Assembly (NCBI GenBank): GCA_031412355.1
Contig: JANOCR010000135.1
Span: 1-12,694, forward strand
Length of the DNA stretch: 12,694 bases
From: JAENVT01 sp031412355
Lineage (GTDB): Bacteria > Actinomycetota > Acidimicrobiia > Acidimicrobiales > Ilumatobacteraceae
Direction of reading: 5' to 3'
This document shows positions 1 through 7,861 of the stretch, in pieces; within the stretch, counting starts at the first letter, position 1; each line of letters begins with the position of its first letter. Under the pieces are notes generated by a model. The model was not told where the DNA came from and searched no databases. It saw nothing but the letters and a program-made list of their open reading frames with translations. The position numbers and the translations under genes are program-made.

Positions 1-1928
1 CTGGCCATGTGGGCGAGCGACCGCACCGCTGATTCGGGGAAGCGGTATGTCGGCACCTTCAACCCGCCGAGTTGCACCGTCTCGTTTCCGGCCAGCACGG
101 TGGCCAGCATGGTCTTGTGAGGGTGACTCGCCGCGGCCGTAGCGATCGCGTCGAGCATCGAGCGATCGCGATCCGGCAGTGGCGGCACGTAGATCGCCAG
201 CACGGCGTCGATGTCAGGATCCTCCAGAACCACTCGGAGCGCCTGCTCGAATACGGCGGGCGAACCGGATGCGACGATGTCGACAGGGTTGCCGAGCGCG
301 GCAGCGGCGGGAAGCAAGTCGGCGAGGCGCGCCTGTGTTTCCTTGCTTAGCTCGGGCACCAGCAGGCCATGAGCCGTCGCCGCGTCGGCCGCCAGAATGG
401 CCGGGCCGCCCGCATTGCCGACGATCGCTACGCGGCGCCCGGCCGGCGGCGGCTGGCTCGCAAAGGCCTGGGTGGTGTCGAACAGCTCCTCGAGGGTGTC
501 GACGCGGGTCACGCCGGCGCGCGACAACACCAACTCGGCAACGTCGTCAGAAGTTGCCAGCGCCGCCGAATGCGACAACGCGCCGCGCTTGCCTGCCGGG
601 CTGCGCCCCGACTTCACGGCGATGATTGGCTTGGCCCTGGCGACGCGCGAGGCGATTCGCACGAACTTGCGCGGGTTGCCGAACGACTCGAGATACAGCG
701 CGATCACGGCGGTTGACTCGTCACTCTCCCAATACCGCAACAGGTCGTTGCCGGAGATATCGGCCTTGTTGCCGACCGAGACGAAGCTCGAGATACCGAT
801 GCCTCGTCGCGCGCTCTCGTCGATCAGGGAGATGCCGAGTGCGCCCGACTGGGTCATGAAGGCAACGTTGCCCGGGATCGGATCGACCGGCGCGAATGTC
901 GCGTTCATTCGAATCAATGGATTGGTGTTGGCCAGTCCCATGCAGTTCGGCCCCACCACGCGCATCCCGTAGCGCCTCGCCGTCTTCACCAACTCGGCTT
1001 CGGCGGCCCGACCATCGGTGCCGAGCTCGGCGAACCCCGCGCTGATGATCACAATGCCACCGACGTGCGCGGCGCCGCACTCGGCAACGACCGCGGCGAC
1101 TGCATCGGCAGGGACGGCGATGATCGCCAGATCCGGCGGCATGGGTGCATCACTCACGCTGGCGTAGGCGTGGATTCCACCGATCGATCCGGCGTGAGGG
1201 TTCACGGGCAGGATTGCGCCGGCGAAACCGCCGCGCAGCAGGTTGTGCACGAGCTCGTGGCCGATGGTGCCGGGCGTTCGGCTGGCGCCGATGACCGCGA
1301 TCGACGACGGGTTGAGGATGCGTCGGATCGACGCCACGACCGCTGCACGTTCGCGGTCCTCGATGTGCTCGTCGAGCTCGGCAGACGGAGCGAGGGGAAA
1401 GCTGACTTCGATGACCCCGCTGTCGAAGTGGCTGGTCACGCTGAACCCGGCATGGCGGAACACGTCCATCATCGCTCGGTTGTCGGGCAGTGTCTCGGCG
1501 TCGAACCGTTCGATCCCGTTGCTGCGGGCAACTGCGGCGAGGTGTTCGAGCATCACGGTTGCCAAGCCGCGGCGCTGCTGGTCGTCCTCGACCACGAACG
1601 CGACCTCAGCCGCAGTGTCGTCTTTACCGCGGTCGTATCGTGCGACAGCGACCACGAGGCCGTCGAGCTCGGCTACGAGTGCGAAGCGTTCGCGGTAATC
1701 GACTTCGACGAGTCGGTGCAGTTGCGGCTCTGGAAGCCTGGGGATCGGCGAGAAGAACCGGTAATAGATCGACTCCGGCGACAAGCGACCGTGCAGGCCG
1801 CGCAGCTGTTCGAGGTCGTCTGGTCGGATTGGGCGGATGTGTGCGGTTCCGCCGTCGATCAGCACGACGTCGCTTTCCCATTGGCTTGGATATGTGGCAG
1901 GTGCGCCGGGCTCGGGCACCGCCGTCAT
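1..1928 (-). CDS. GNAT / ADP-forming acyl-CoA synthetase-like fusion (Pat-type protein acyltransferase), C-terminus beyond window
   Basis: The minus frame is open from ATG at 1928 to the window edge, giving 642 visible residues with no stop. Residues about 21-175 form a GNAT acetyltransferase domain with the acetyl-CoA loop QQRRGLA at 117-123. Residues about 205-305 are a CoA-binding Rossmann domain (IGASRTPG near 213-220, then PVNPHAG). Residues about 345-630 match the succinyl-CoA-ligase-like domains of ADP-forming acyl-CoA synthetases, with SHSAALA placing a candidate phosphohistidine at His453. An ATP-grasp domain would be expected past the edge. Known relatives are Salmonella Pat (YfiQ), with GNAT at the C-terminus, and Streptomyces PatA, with GNAT at the N-terminus as here. 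They acylate lysines of enzymes such as acyl-CoA synthetases in the cytosol. The start overlaps the flavodoxin stop as ATGA, so translation is probably coupled. The exact substrate, and whether the ligase half is active, cannot be told. Confidence 0.9.
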   Translation of the reverse strand, partial: MTAVPEPGAPATYPSQWESDVVLIDGGTAHIRPIRPDDLEQLRGLHGRLSPESIYYRFFSPIPRLPEPQLHRLVEVDYRERFALVAELDGLVVAVARYDRGKDDTAAEVAFVVEDDQQRRGLATVMLEHLAAVARSNGIERFDAETLPDNRAMMDVFRHAGFSVTSHFDSGVIEVSFPLAPSAELDEHIEDRERAAVVASIRRILNPSSIAVIGASRTPGTIGHELVHNLLRGGFAGAILPVNPHAGSIGGIHAYASVSDAPMPPDLAIIAVPADAVAAVVAECGAAHVGGIVIISAGFAELGTDGRAAEAELVKTARRYGMRVVGPNCMGLANTNPLIRMNATFAPVDPIPGNVAFMTQSGALGISLIDESARRGIGISSFVSVGNKADISGNDLLRYWESDESTAVIALYLESFGNPRKFVRIASRVARAKPIIAVKSGRSPAGKRGALSHSAALATSDDVAELVLSRAGVTRVDTLEELFDTTQAFASQPPPAGRRVAIVGNAGGPAILAADAATAHGLLVPELSKETQARLADLLPAAAALGNPVDIVASGSPAVFEQALRVVLEDPDIDAVLAIYVPPLPDRDRSMLDAIATAAASHPHKTMLATVLAGNETVQLGGLKVPTYRFPESAVRSLAHMA

Positions 1929-2491
1929 CGGCCGGACCTTGCATGCGCTGCTGGAGTTGCCGTGGTGGCGACGAATGCGCGGCCGAGAGCCTCGCCCCAC
2001 TGCCTGGCACGGTCGATCTCGCCGGAGGCAAGCGGCCCTGCGGTGCCGGTGACCCTGAAACTGTGAGGTGTGGCGAGCGTCTCGAATCCGGCGTGTCGGA
2101 GGCGGCGTTGAATGGAGCGTGCTGCGGAGCCGGTGATCGCCTGTGGCTTGTCGATCCGCGTGTCGAACGCAGCGCCACGACAAGCGTGGCGACCCTTCTG
2201 GTCGTGCAACCACTCGCGGACGCCCGGCCCTGGTGGAGTCACGTCGAGCAAATGATCGGGATGCTTGGCGCCGTCCATCGCCGCGGCGTCGCGGGTTCGC
2301 GTGCTGCTGAGCCCCCATGCATGCGTCGGCGCACCGACGACCACCAAGCCGACGTCGTCGAGCTCGATCGCCTCCGGGTGGCGAGCGGGCGCAATCTCCG
2401 TCGGGAGTGCCAAACTCAGGCCCTCGGCGATCGCCTCGGCCACGTGCCTGGTGTTGCCGAACATCGATTCAAAGACAACGAGCGCTTTCAT
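1925..2491 (-). CDS. Flavodoxin-like protein
   Basis: This 188-residue cytosolic protein begins with a classic flavodoxin first strand and FMN phosphate loop: MKALVVFES, then MFGNT ending at residue 14. A second strand-loop VVGAPTHAWG (51-60) fits the FMN isoalloxazine loop. Flavodoxins carry one or two electrons on FMN, and this family in actinobacteria is mostly uncharacterised. An in-frame upstream extension to 2572 exists, but the start at 2491 is chosen because AAAGGAGAG lies just upstream at good spacing and the conserved fold begins at this Met. The stop TGA overlaps the ATG of the downstream GNAT fusion gene by 4 nt. The cupredoxin gene ends 93 nt upstream on the same strand, so the three could share a transcript. 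The middle of the protein (about 60-130) diverges from textbook flavodoxins, and the electron partner is unknown. Confidence 0.82.
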   Translation of the reverse strand: MKALVVFESMFGNTRHVAEAIAEGLSLALPTEIAPARHPEAIELDDVGLVVVGAPTHAWGLSSTRTRDAAAMDGAKHPDHLLDVTPPGPGVREWLHDQKGRHACRGAAFDTRIDKPQAITGSAARSIQRRLRHAGFETLATPHSFRVTGTAGPLASGEIDRARQWGEALGRAFVATTATPAAHARSGR

Positions 2492-2507
2492 CGGACTCTC
2501 CTTTTCT

Positions 2508-2557
2508 GTCACCACCGTACGTCGTTGCGGTGACGGCTGAACAGGGACCTCGGTCCC
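2508..2557 (-). promoter_or_regulatory. Two small inverted repeats between cupredoxin and flavodoxin genes
   Basis: The 93-nt gap holds two dyads. GGGACC at 2544-2549 faces GGTCCC at 2552-2557, giving a tight hairpin without a T-run that is weak as a terminator. GTCACC at 2508-2513 faces GGTGAC at 2529-2534, lying just upstream of the flavodoxin ribosome site. They may be a partial terminator and an operator, or chance in GC-rich DNA. Confidence 0.2.
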
Positions 2558-2584
2558 GCGCAAGACGTCCAATCGGGTTCGCCG

Positions 2585-4615
2585 TCAAGCGTTGATCGGA
2601 GTCGTCGGGATCTCGGTGCTGGGGTCGTTCGAGCCCAGGATCTTCAAGAAAGACTTGAGGGAGAAGACCAAAGCGCAGCAGGCCAGCAGGGCGGCGGCGA
2701 CTCCGAGGAGTGTGTCACGCCATAGGCCTGTGCTCTTTGCAGAACCAGCGGCGGCGACTGCTGTCGGCGCCCCAGCGGCCTGCTGCGTTTGGAATCCGTC
2801 CCCGTTCGTGGGCGGCGACGCCGCCTGTTGTGCTGCCGCCTGGTCTGGCGGCACCACGTCGATTGTTCCGGTCATCCCCTGATGCACCAGACAGGTGTAG
2901 GCGAACGATCCGAGAGTGGTGAACGTGTACTGGTAGCTCTCGCCCGGCTTCAGCAATCCCGAGTTGAACGACTTGCCGTCGGCGGTCACCGTGTGCGCCG
3001 CAGCGCCGGTCAGCGTCCAAGTGGCTGTAGCGCCGACCGCTACGGTGGCAGGGTTGGGGTTGAACTGATTGTCGGCGACGTCTATCGAGACCGCCTGTAT
3101 GGTCGTGGCGGCCGGGCCTCCATCAGCCGTGGTTTGCGCCGAAGTCTGTGGAGGGATGACGCTTGCGCTCTCGGTGGCCCCCGTCGCGCTCGCGAGTCCA
3201 CTGCTACCGACGTCGACTGTGCCACGCATGTCCGGGTGCAGGATGCATGTGTAGGTAAAGGATCCAGCGGTGACGAAGGTGTGTACCCAGGCGCCACCCG
3301 GCTTGATTAGGTCGCTGTCGAACGAGCCGTTGGCCGCCGTGACCGTGTGCGTCGCCTTGCCGTTGTTGGCGAATGTCAAGGTACCCCCGACGGCCACCCG
3401 GAAGCTTGACGGCACGAAGCCGCTGTCGTTGATCGCGATGGATCCGGATGCGGCACCGGCCGAACCGGCTGATGACGCTCCCCCAGCGGTCGCGGTCGTG
3501 TCGGCGATGATCGTTGCGGCGTTGCTCGCCGGTGCAGCGCTGGGCGGAACGCTGCCGTCGGGGGCCTTGGCGATCACTGTGCCGACCATCTCGGGATGGA
3601 TCTCGCAGAAGTAGGCGAAGGTTCCCGCGGTAGCGAAGCTTCGAGACCAACTGGTCGCCTTCTTCATCAGTCCGCTGTTGAACGATTGATCGTCGGCTGT
3701 CACCGTGTGGGTGACAGCATCGATGTTCGCCCACGTTACCGAGCTGCCGACGTTGACAGTGATCGATGACGGGGAGAAGAGACTGCCGGCGATGCTCACG
3801 AACTCGTTCGTTGCGGCGCTGCCGGGTGCCGGCGTTACCGATGGTGCTGCCGGGGCGACCGGTGCCGGTGTCGGTGCTGCCGGTGGAGTGGGCACGGAGG
3901 CCGGCGAACCGACTGCCGCGATCACGATCACGGTGCCCCGCATTCCACCGTGAAAATCGCATCCGTAGGTATACGTTCCAGCCTGCGCGAAGGTGTGCAC
4001 GAAAGTTGCGCCCGCATTCAACGTTCCGCTGTCGAACGAGGCGTTGTCGGCAGTTACGGTGTGCTTTGATCCGTCGTCATTCGACCATGTCACTGTGGCC
4101 CCGACACCGACAGTGACGGTGGTGGGCGAGAATTGTCCACCTGCAAGCCGAATCGACGCAGTGGACGGCGGTGCCGGCGTGATGGCTGGGGCGCCGCCGA
4201 TGGCCGGAGGCGTGGCGGGTGCTACACCATCGACAACCAAGATGGTTCCCCGGTACGCCGTCGAGTCTTGGTTGTGGTGATCGACGTAGGTGTAATTACC
4301 GGGTGTGGTGAAGGTGATCGAGGCGCTCTGACCCGCTTCGAGTTCGTCGGTGCGGAAATCGACGGGGCCGGAGTCGGACCGCAGTTCGTGGGGCTCGGTG
4401 TCGTTGTTGGTCCAGGTGACTGTGGTGCCGACGTGGATGGTCGCGTTCGATGGGCTGAGTGTGTTGGTGATGCTGATGTTGAGTTGGTCGGCTGCGCTGG
4501 CGACAACGAAGACTCCCAACGTCGAAAATAGTAAGGCGACGATGATTCCGACTGCCCGGTGGACCCACACCCTTTGGTGATCTGCATTGCCTTGGTTGCC
4601 TGTCCATGTGTTCAT
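2585..4615 (-). CDS. Membrane-anchored protein with five cupredoxin (plastocyanin-like) domains
   Basis: This 676-residue exported protein has an N-terminal signal/anchor helix (about 20-42), five plastocyanin-type domains joined by Ala/Pro/Thr-rich linkers, and a C-terminal membrane helix (about 634-655) with a short cytosolic tail. Domains 2-5 each keep the type 1 copper set His...Cys-x2-His-x2-Met: H185/C219/H222/M225, H303/C337/H340/M343, H423/C457/H460/M463 and H541/C575/H578/M581. The spacing between their first His ligands is very regular, 118-120 residues. Domain 1 (about 45-130) keeps His76 but has YVDHHNQ where the Cys/Met loop should be, so it probably does not form a type 1 site. 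AGAAGGAG lies 6 nt before the ATG. The likely role is surface electron transfer or copper binding outside the membrane. No oxidase or nitrite-reductase partner is visible. It could share a transcript with the downstream flavodoxin gene. Confidence 0.9.
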   Translation of the reverse strand: MNTWTGNQGNADHQRVWVHRAVGIIVALLFSTLGVFVVASAADQLNISITNTLSPSNATIHVGTTVTWTNNDTEPHELRSDSGPVDFRTDELEAGQSASITFTTPGNYTYVDHHNQDSTAYRGTILVVDGVAPATPPAIGGAPAITPAPPSTASIRLAGGQFSPTTVTVGVGATVTWSNDDGSKHTVTADNASFDSGTLNAGATFVHTFAQAGTYTYGCDFHGGMRGTVIVIAAVGSPASVPTPPAAPTPAPVAPAAPSVTPAPGSAATNEFVSIAGSLFSPSSITVNVGSSVTWANIDAVTHTVTADDQSFNSGLMKKATSWSRSFATAGTFAYFCEIHPEMVGTVIAKAPDGSVPPSAAPASNAATIIADTTATAGGASSAGSAGAASGSIAINDSGFVPSSFRVAVGGTLTFANNGKATHTVTAANGSFDSDLIKPGGAWVHTFVTAGSFTYTCILHPDMRGTVDVGSSGLASATGATESASVIPPQTSAQTTADGGPAATTIQAVSIDVADNQFNPNPATVAVGATATWTLTGAAAHTVTADGKSFNSGLLKPGESYQYTFTTLGSFAYTCLVHQGMTGTIDVVPPDQAAAQQAASPPTNGDGFQTQQAAGAPTAVAAAGSAKSTGLWRDTLLGVAAALLACCALVFSLKSFLKILGSNDPSTEIPTTPINA

Positions 4616-4789
4616 TGCCGACTCCTTCTCTTCTAGTCAAGGTACGGGGAGCGTTCGGCTACCAACAGTGCTATCTGTCAGCATGCTTCGGGTCCGAAGT
4701 ATGAGTCGTGCGCCAAAAACTTGGGTCCATTGGCTTAAGTTGCGGGTTCGAGGTCGAGGCTGACCAGGGTTCGCCTAGCATCGCGTCGC
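4616..4789. promoter_or_regulatory. Divergent intergenic region with a short dyad
   Basis: These 174 nt separate the leftward cupredoxin gene from the rightward BtuF-like gene and must carry both promoters. I see a dyad CTTCG (4686-4690) / CGAAG (4695-4699) with a GGTC loop, next to the palindrome GCATGC (4681-4686). TAGCAT at 4776-4781 could be a -10 box for the rightward gene, since it ends 8 nt before that ATG, but no good -35 accompanies it. No cobalamin riboswitch is recognisable. Confidence 0.3.
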
Positions 4790-5680
4790 ATGCGGATCGT
4801 GTCCCTCCTTCCGTCGGCGACCGAGATGTTGTTCCAGCTCGGGCTCGGCGATCAGGTGGTCGGCGTGACGTTCGAGTGCGACTTCCCGCCCGAGGCTCGC
4901 ACCAAGCGGATCGTGTCGAAATCGGCGCTGCCCGAGGGATTGACCCCGGTAGAGATCGACGCCGTGGTGAAGCAGCGGTTGGCTGCGGGAGCGGACCTCT
5001 ACCGCCTCGATCAGGGTGCGTTTGCCGACATCGATCCGACGCTGGTCGTCACCCAAGACCTGTGTGCCGTCTGCGCCGTCGACGTCACGAAGGTCGACGT
5101 CGCTGTGGCGTACCTGAGGTGCAATGCGCAGATTCTGACGCTCGACCCGATGACCCTTGCAGAGGTGATCGATTCGGTTCGGCTTGTCGGCGAGGCGACG
5201 GGTACCGAGGCCGAAGCGGCGATGGTGATGGCCGGGTGTTACGGCCGGTTGTCGGCAGTCGGCGCCAAGCTCGACGGCGTTGCTGCTCGACCGACGCTGT
5301 TGTTGGAGTGGACCGACCCTGCGTTCACCGATGGGCACTGGGTGCCCGACATGATCGCCGCGGCAGGCGGGCGGTCGGTGTTGGGTCGGGCGGGGAACAA
5401 CTCGCAAGGCGCCACATGGGCCGAGATCGGTCAGTGCGGCGCCGAGGTCGTGATCGTCGCACCCTGCGGCTTCCGTCTCGCTGGCGCAACCGACCTGGCC
5501 GAACAGGTGGTGGCCAAGGGTGTGTTGCCAGCCCACGCCGAGGTGTGGGCGGTCGACGCGGATGCGTTCGTCGTTCGGCCGAGCCCACGTGTGGTCGACG
5601 GTGTCGAGATCTTCGCCTCGATCCTGCATCCCGATCGCCACGGCATCGCCGACCCCGCCACCGCGACCCGAGTGCGCTGA
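4790..5680 (+). CDS. BtuF-like cobalamin/metal-chelate-binding protein without signal peptide
   Basis: The 296-residue product matches the helical-backbone periplasmic-binding fold of BtuF/FecB proteins. It opens with MRIVSLLPSATEML, followed by VVGVTFECDFP (23-33) and the family-typical TQDLCAVCAV segment with Cys92 and Cys95. Such proteins bind cobalamin or iron chelates for an ABC importer. Here the first beta-strand starts at residue 2, with no signal peptide or lipobox. An upstream in-frame start adding one is not evident, so the protein should be cytosolic. No permease or ATPase gene adjoins it. There is no Shine-Dalgarno, and a TAGCAT box ends 8 nt before the ATG, so a nearly leaderless mRNA is possible. 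The stop lies 15 nt from the end of the convergent NTF2-like gene. The fold call is confident; the ligand is inferred from the family. Confidence 0.85.
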   Translation: MRIVSLLPSATEMLFQLGLGDQVVGVTFECDFPPEARTKRIVSKSALPEGLTPVEIDAVVKQRLAAGADLYRLDQGAFADIDPTLVVTQDLCAVCAVDVTKVDVAVAYLRCNAQILTLDPMTLAEVIDSVRLVGEATGTEAEAAMVMAGCYGRLSAVGAKLDGVAARPTLLLEWTDPAFTDGHWVPDMIAAAGGRSVLGRAGNNSQGATWAEIGQCGAEVVIVAPCGFRLAGATDLAEQVVAKGVLPAHAEVWAVDADAFVVRPSPRVVDGVEIFASILHPDRHGIADPATATRVR

Positions 5681-5695
5681 ATTCCGGGGTGAGGT

Positions 5696-6154
5696 TCAGC
5701 TGAGCCAGGGGTAGCGGGCGGTGTCCTTGCCGGCGTAGTCGGGGTCGAGGTAGATGAACACGCGTTGGATCTTCCAGTCGCGGATCTCGAACACGTCGCA
5801 CCAGCGACCGGCACCGGACTCGGGATCACCGGCACGCCATGGACCATCTTGGTGCTCGCCGTGGCTGGTGCCCTCGGCCACGATGGTGTCGCTGCCCGAG
5901 AAGATCCAGTTGAAGTGTGAGAAGTGGTGAGTGATCCCTTTCAAGGTCGCCCCGACATCGCCGAACAACTTGCCGATGTCGTCCTTGCCGTTGGCCAGGC
6001 CCCACTTCGGGAAGTAGACCTGTGCGTCGTCGGCGAACAGGTCGAGGATGCTTCCACCCGTCGAGGTGACTCCACCGTTGTCAAAGGCTTTGAGGTACTC
6101 GATCGCCACCGACTTGCGCTGGTCGTCGGTCATCGTCTGAGTGGACAGTGCCAT
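5696..6154 (-). CDS. NTF2-like / SnoaL-like small protein
   Basis: This 152-residue protein has no signal peptide. The sequence reads as a cone-shaped NTF2-like fold: an N-terminal helix with EYLKAFDNGG (19-28), then LFADDAQVYFPKWG (39-52), a middle helix and HHFSHFNWIFSG, and a C-terminal sheet with WCDVFEIRDWKIQRVFIYLDPD. The family includes SnoaL cyclases, ketosteroid isomerases, limonene epoxide hydrolases and many non-enzymatic binding proteins, so no reaction can be assigned. GGGAGG sits 5-6 nt before the ATG at 6154, which fixes the start. It lies 43 nt downstream of the glycosyltransferase gene on the same strand and may share its transcript. It converges with the BtuF-like gene, with only 15 nt between stops and no clear terminator. 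Confidence 0.85.
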   Translation of the reverse strand: MALSTQTMTDDQRKSVAIEYLKAFDNGGVTSTGGSILDLFADDAQVYFPKWGLANGKDDIGKLFGDVGATLKGITHHFSHFNWIFSGSDTIVAEGTSHGEHQDGPWRAGDPESGAGRWCDVFEIRDWKIQRVFIYLDPDYAGKDTARYPWLS

Positions 6155-6197
6155 GCGTGCCTCCCGGTCGTGTACAAGGTGAGAGCCGCACTTTACG

Positions 6198-7754
6198 TCA
6201 ACGTGATGAGAGCCCGTCGACCCGTGGTAGGGCGCCAGGGACGCCGTCTCGAAGCGTCAGAATCGCTGCGCCGTCCACGACGGTGCGGGTTCGGTAGCGC
6301 TGCTCGAGCAACACCTCGATCTCGCCTGAGGGATTGCACACCTCGACGGTCTGGTAGATGGCGACGAAGGTCGGTGGCGTGTCGCCGGCGAAGAGGTCGA
6401 CGAGTCGAGCCTGGGCATCCCTGCCGTTCTGCACTCCGTCGAGCCACAGGTACGGATACGGCGCGATGGCATCGGCGTTGGCATACAGACCGGCGCTCGC
6501 ACACATCACGTACAGCGTCGAGTGCGGAGTTCGGTGTTCGATGTACCACTGCCCGACTCGCTCGTCGATCGATGGCCGGGGGTCGTCGTGGGCGCGGAGG
6601 GCCACAGCGGCGCGGTCGAGATCGATCACCTCTGCGGTGCTGATCACCGACGGGATCGCCAGGAGGCAAGTGACTGCGACCAGCAGGCGCGGATTGAGTC
6701 TGGCGAGGGCAACACCGGCGGCCGTGGCAAGCGGGAAGGTCAGCGTCACCCAGTAGTGGCGGTGGAACAGGCCGCCCGTCAGAAACGCCATGGCTGCGCA
6801 GCACACCCAGGCCGGCAGCAGAGCGGTCGACCTGGTTACGACACGACTTCGCACCACCCAAATGGCGAGCCCGGCAAAGGCCGCAGCAGCGAGTGGAAGG
6901 ATCGTCGGCGCGGCAATCCGCGACGTGATCTCGAAGCGGCCCCAGTCTGCGTCGGACGTCGCGTTGAGGCCACCGATTCGGTAGCCGGCCACCGCGTACC
7001 ACCATGAACTGAAGCCCAACAGCGTGCCGTGCAATACCAAGATGGACAGCACGGAAGCGAGTCCGGCCGCACACACGACGCAGTCGCGCGCCACCTCCCG
7101 CCACTTGCGTTGCCCGGTCAGGCCGCCGCCGACGAGACACACCATCACTGCGAGGAAGCCGTCGAAACCCGATTGCTTGATCGACATCGCGCAGCCGGCC
7201 AGCACCCCGCTGACAAACAGCCACGAACGGCTGTGGCCTCGCAGCATGTAAGCGCACGCCGCGGCCAGGCCGGTGGCAGCAACCGCGCCGGCCAACAACT
7301 CGCCGTTGGCGGCAAACCCTTCGATGCGTGCATTCGCCGACGCGACCGCGAGCAAGATCGCAGCCGCCGCGGCGGCGCGCTGACCGGCGATCGCAAATGC
7401 GATGTATGCGACCGCAACGACTGCGATGCCACCGAAGACGATGGCCAGCACGCGAATGGCCTCGGGTGATCCGCCGGTCAGGCGGTCCCAGAACCGGAAC
7501 AGCACGAGCAATCCCTGCGGCCGGTCGACCCATGCGTCGTCGTACATCGATTCGCCCGCTGCCCACGCGCGAGCGACCGCCATGTAGCCGCCCTCGTCGG
7601 CACTGAGCGGCGTGGTGATGAACCTGGCGCGAAGTGCGATCGAACCGAGGATCGCGACCAGAACCCAGCGGACCGGAAAGCGGTCCGCGCGTGGCGGCTC
7701 GGCGAAGTTGCCGAGGTCCACGTCTGGTCGGGCGGTCTCCAGGAGAAGTGTCAT
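6198..7754 (-). CDS. Polytopic GT-C glycosyltransferase (PMT/ArnT-like superfamily)
   Basis: A 518-residue membrane protein with about eleven hydrophobic helices, then a soluble C-terminal domain of roughly 120 residues. The first extracytoplasmic loop carries LSADEGGYM with the Asp53-Glu54 pair, the metal/sugar-transfer signature of GT-C enzymes of the PMT_2 type. HRHYWVTLTFPLA late in the membrane part resembles the HYxLP segment of the same families. Such enzymes transfer a sugar from a polyprenyl-phosphate carrier to protein, lipid or wall polymer outside the membrane; the acceptor here is unknown. ATG at 7754 is preferred over an in-frame GTG at 7796, because GAGG lies 10 nt upstream of the ATG while the GTG has no ribosome site. 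The gene diverges from the exported-protein gene at 7862, and the NTF2-like gene follows 43 nt downstream. An alternative frame over the same DNA is a shadow. Confidence 0.82.
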   Translation of the reverse strand: MTLLLETARPDVDLGNFAEPPRADRFPVRWVLVAILGSIALRARFITTPLSADEGGYMAVARAWAAGESMYDDAWVDRPQGLLVLFRFWDRLTGGSPEAIRVLAIVFGGIAVVAVAYIAFAIAGQRAAAAAAILLAVASANARIEGFAANGELLAGAVAATGLAAACAYMLRGHSRSWLFVSGVLAGCAMSIKQSGFDGFLAVMVCLVGGGLTGQRKWREVARDCVVCAAGLASVLSILVLHGTLLGFSSWWYAVAGYRIGGLNATSDADWGRFEITSRIAAPTILPLAAAAFAGLAIWVVRSRVVTRSTALLPAWVCCAAMAFLTGGLFHRHYWVTLTFPLATAAGVALARLNPRLLVAVTCLLAIPSVISTAEVIDLDRAAVALRAHDDPRPSIDERVGQWYIEHRTPHSTLYVMCASAGLYANADAIAPYPYLWLDGVQNGRDAQARLVDLFAGDTPPTFVAIYQTVEVCNPSGEIEVLLEQRYRTRTVVDGAAILTLRDGVPGALPRVDGLSSR

Positions 7755-7827
7755 CGATCGGGTACCTCGATCCGGCCCACCATAAGTTCTGCTCACCTAC
7801 TTGTGTCGTCGCGGTGTCTGACCTGGC

Positions 7828-7856
7828 TTGACACGGCCATGAGTGCTTGGTATCAA
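7828..7856 (+). promoter_or_regulatory. Extended -10 housekeeping promoter giving a probable leaderless mRNA
   Basis: Perfect TTGACA at 7828-7833, a 17-nt spacer, then TGG-TATCAA with the hexamer at 7851-7856 and TG of the extended -10 at 7848-7849. Transcription should begin about 6-7 nt after the hexamer, which is at or next to the ATG at 7862. No Shine-Dalgarno lies between the -10 and the ATG. Confidence 0.7.
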
Positions 7857-7861
7857 CCACC

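Noticed and set aside
1065..2066. Plus-strand ORF of 333 codons
   Set aside because: It is antisense to the GNAT/acyl-CoA synthetase fusion, whose minus frame shows clear domain motifs, and has no recognisable fold of its own.
4684..4764. 26-codon ORF upstream of the BtuF-like gene
   Set aside because: No ribosome-binding site, very Arg-rich composition and no overlap with the next gene, so most likely chance.
4775..5641. Minus-strand ORF of 288 codons
   Set aside because: It is antisense to the BtuF-like gene, which carries conserved family motifs.
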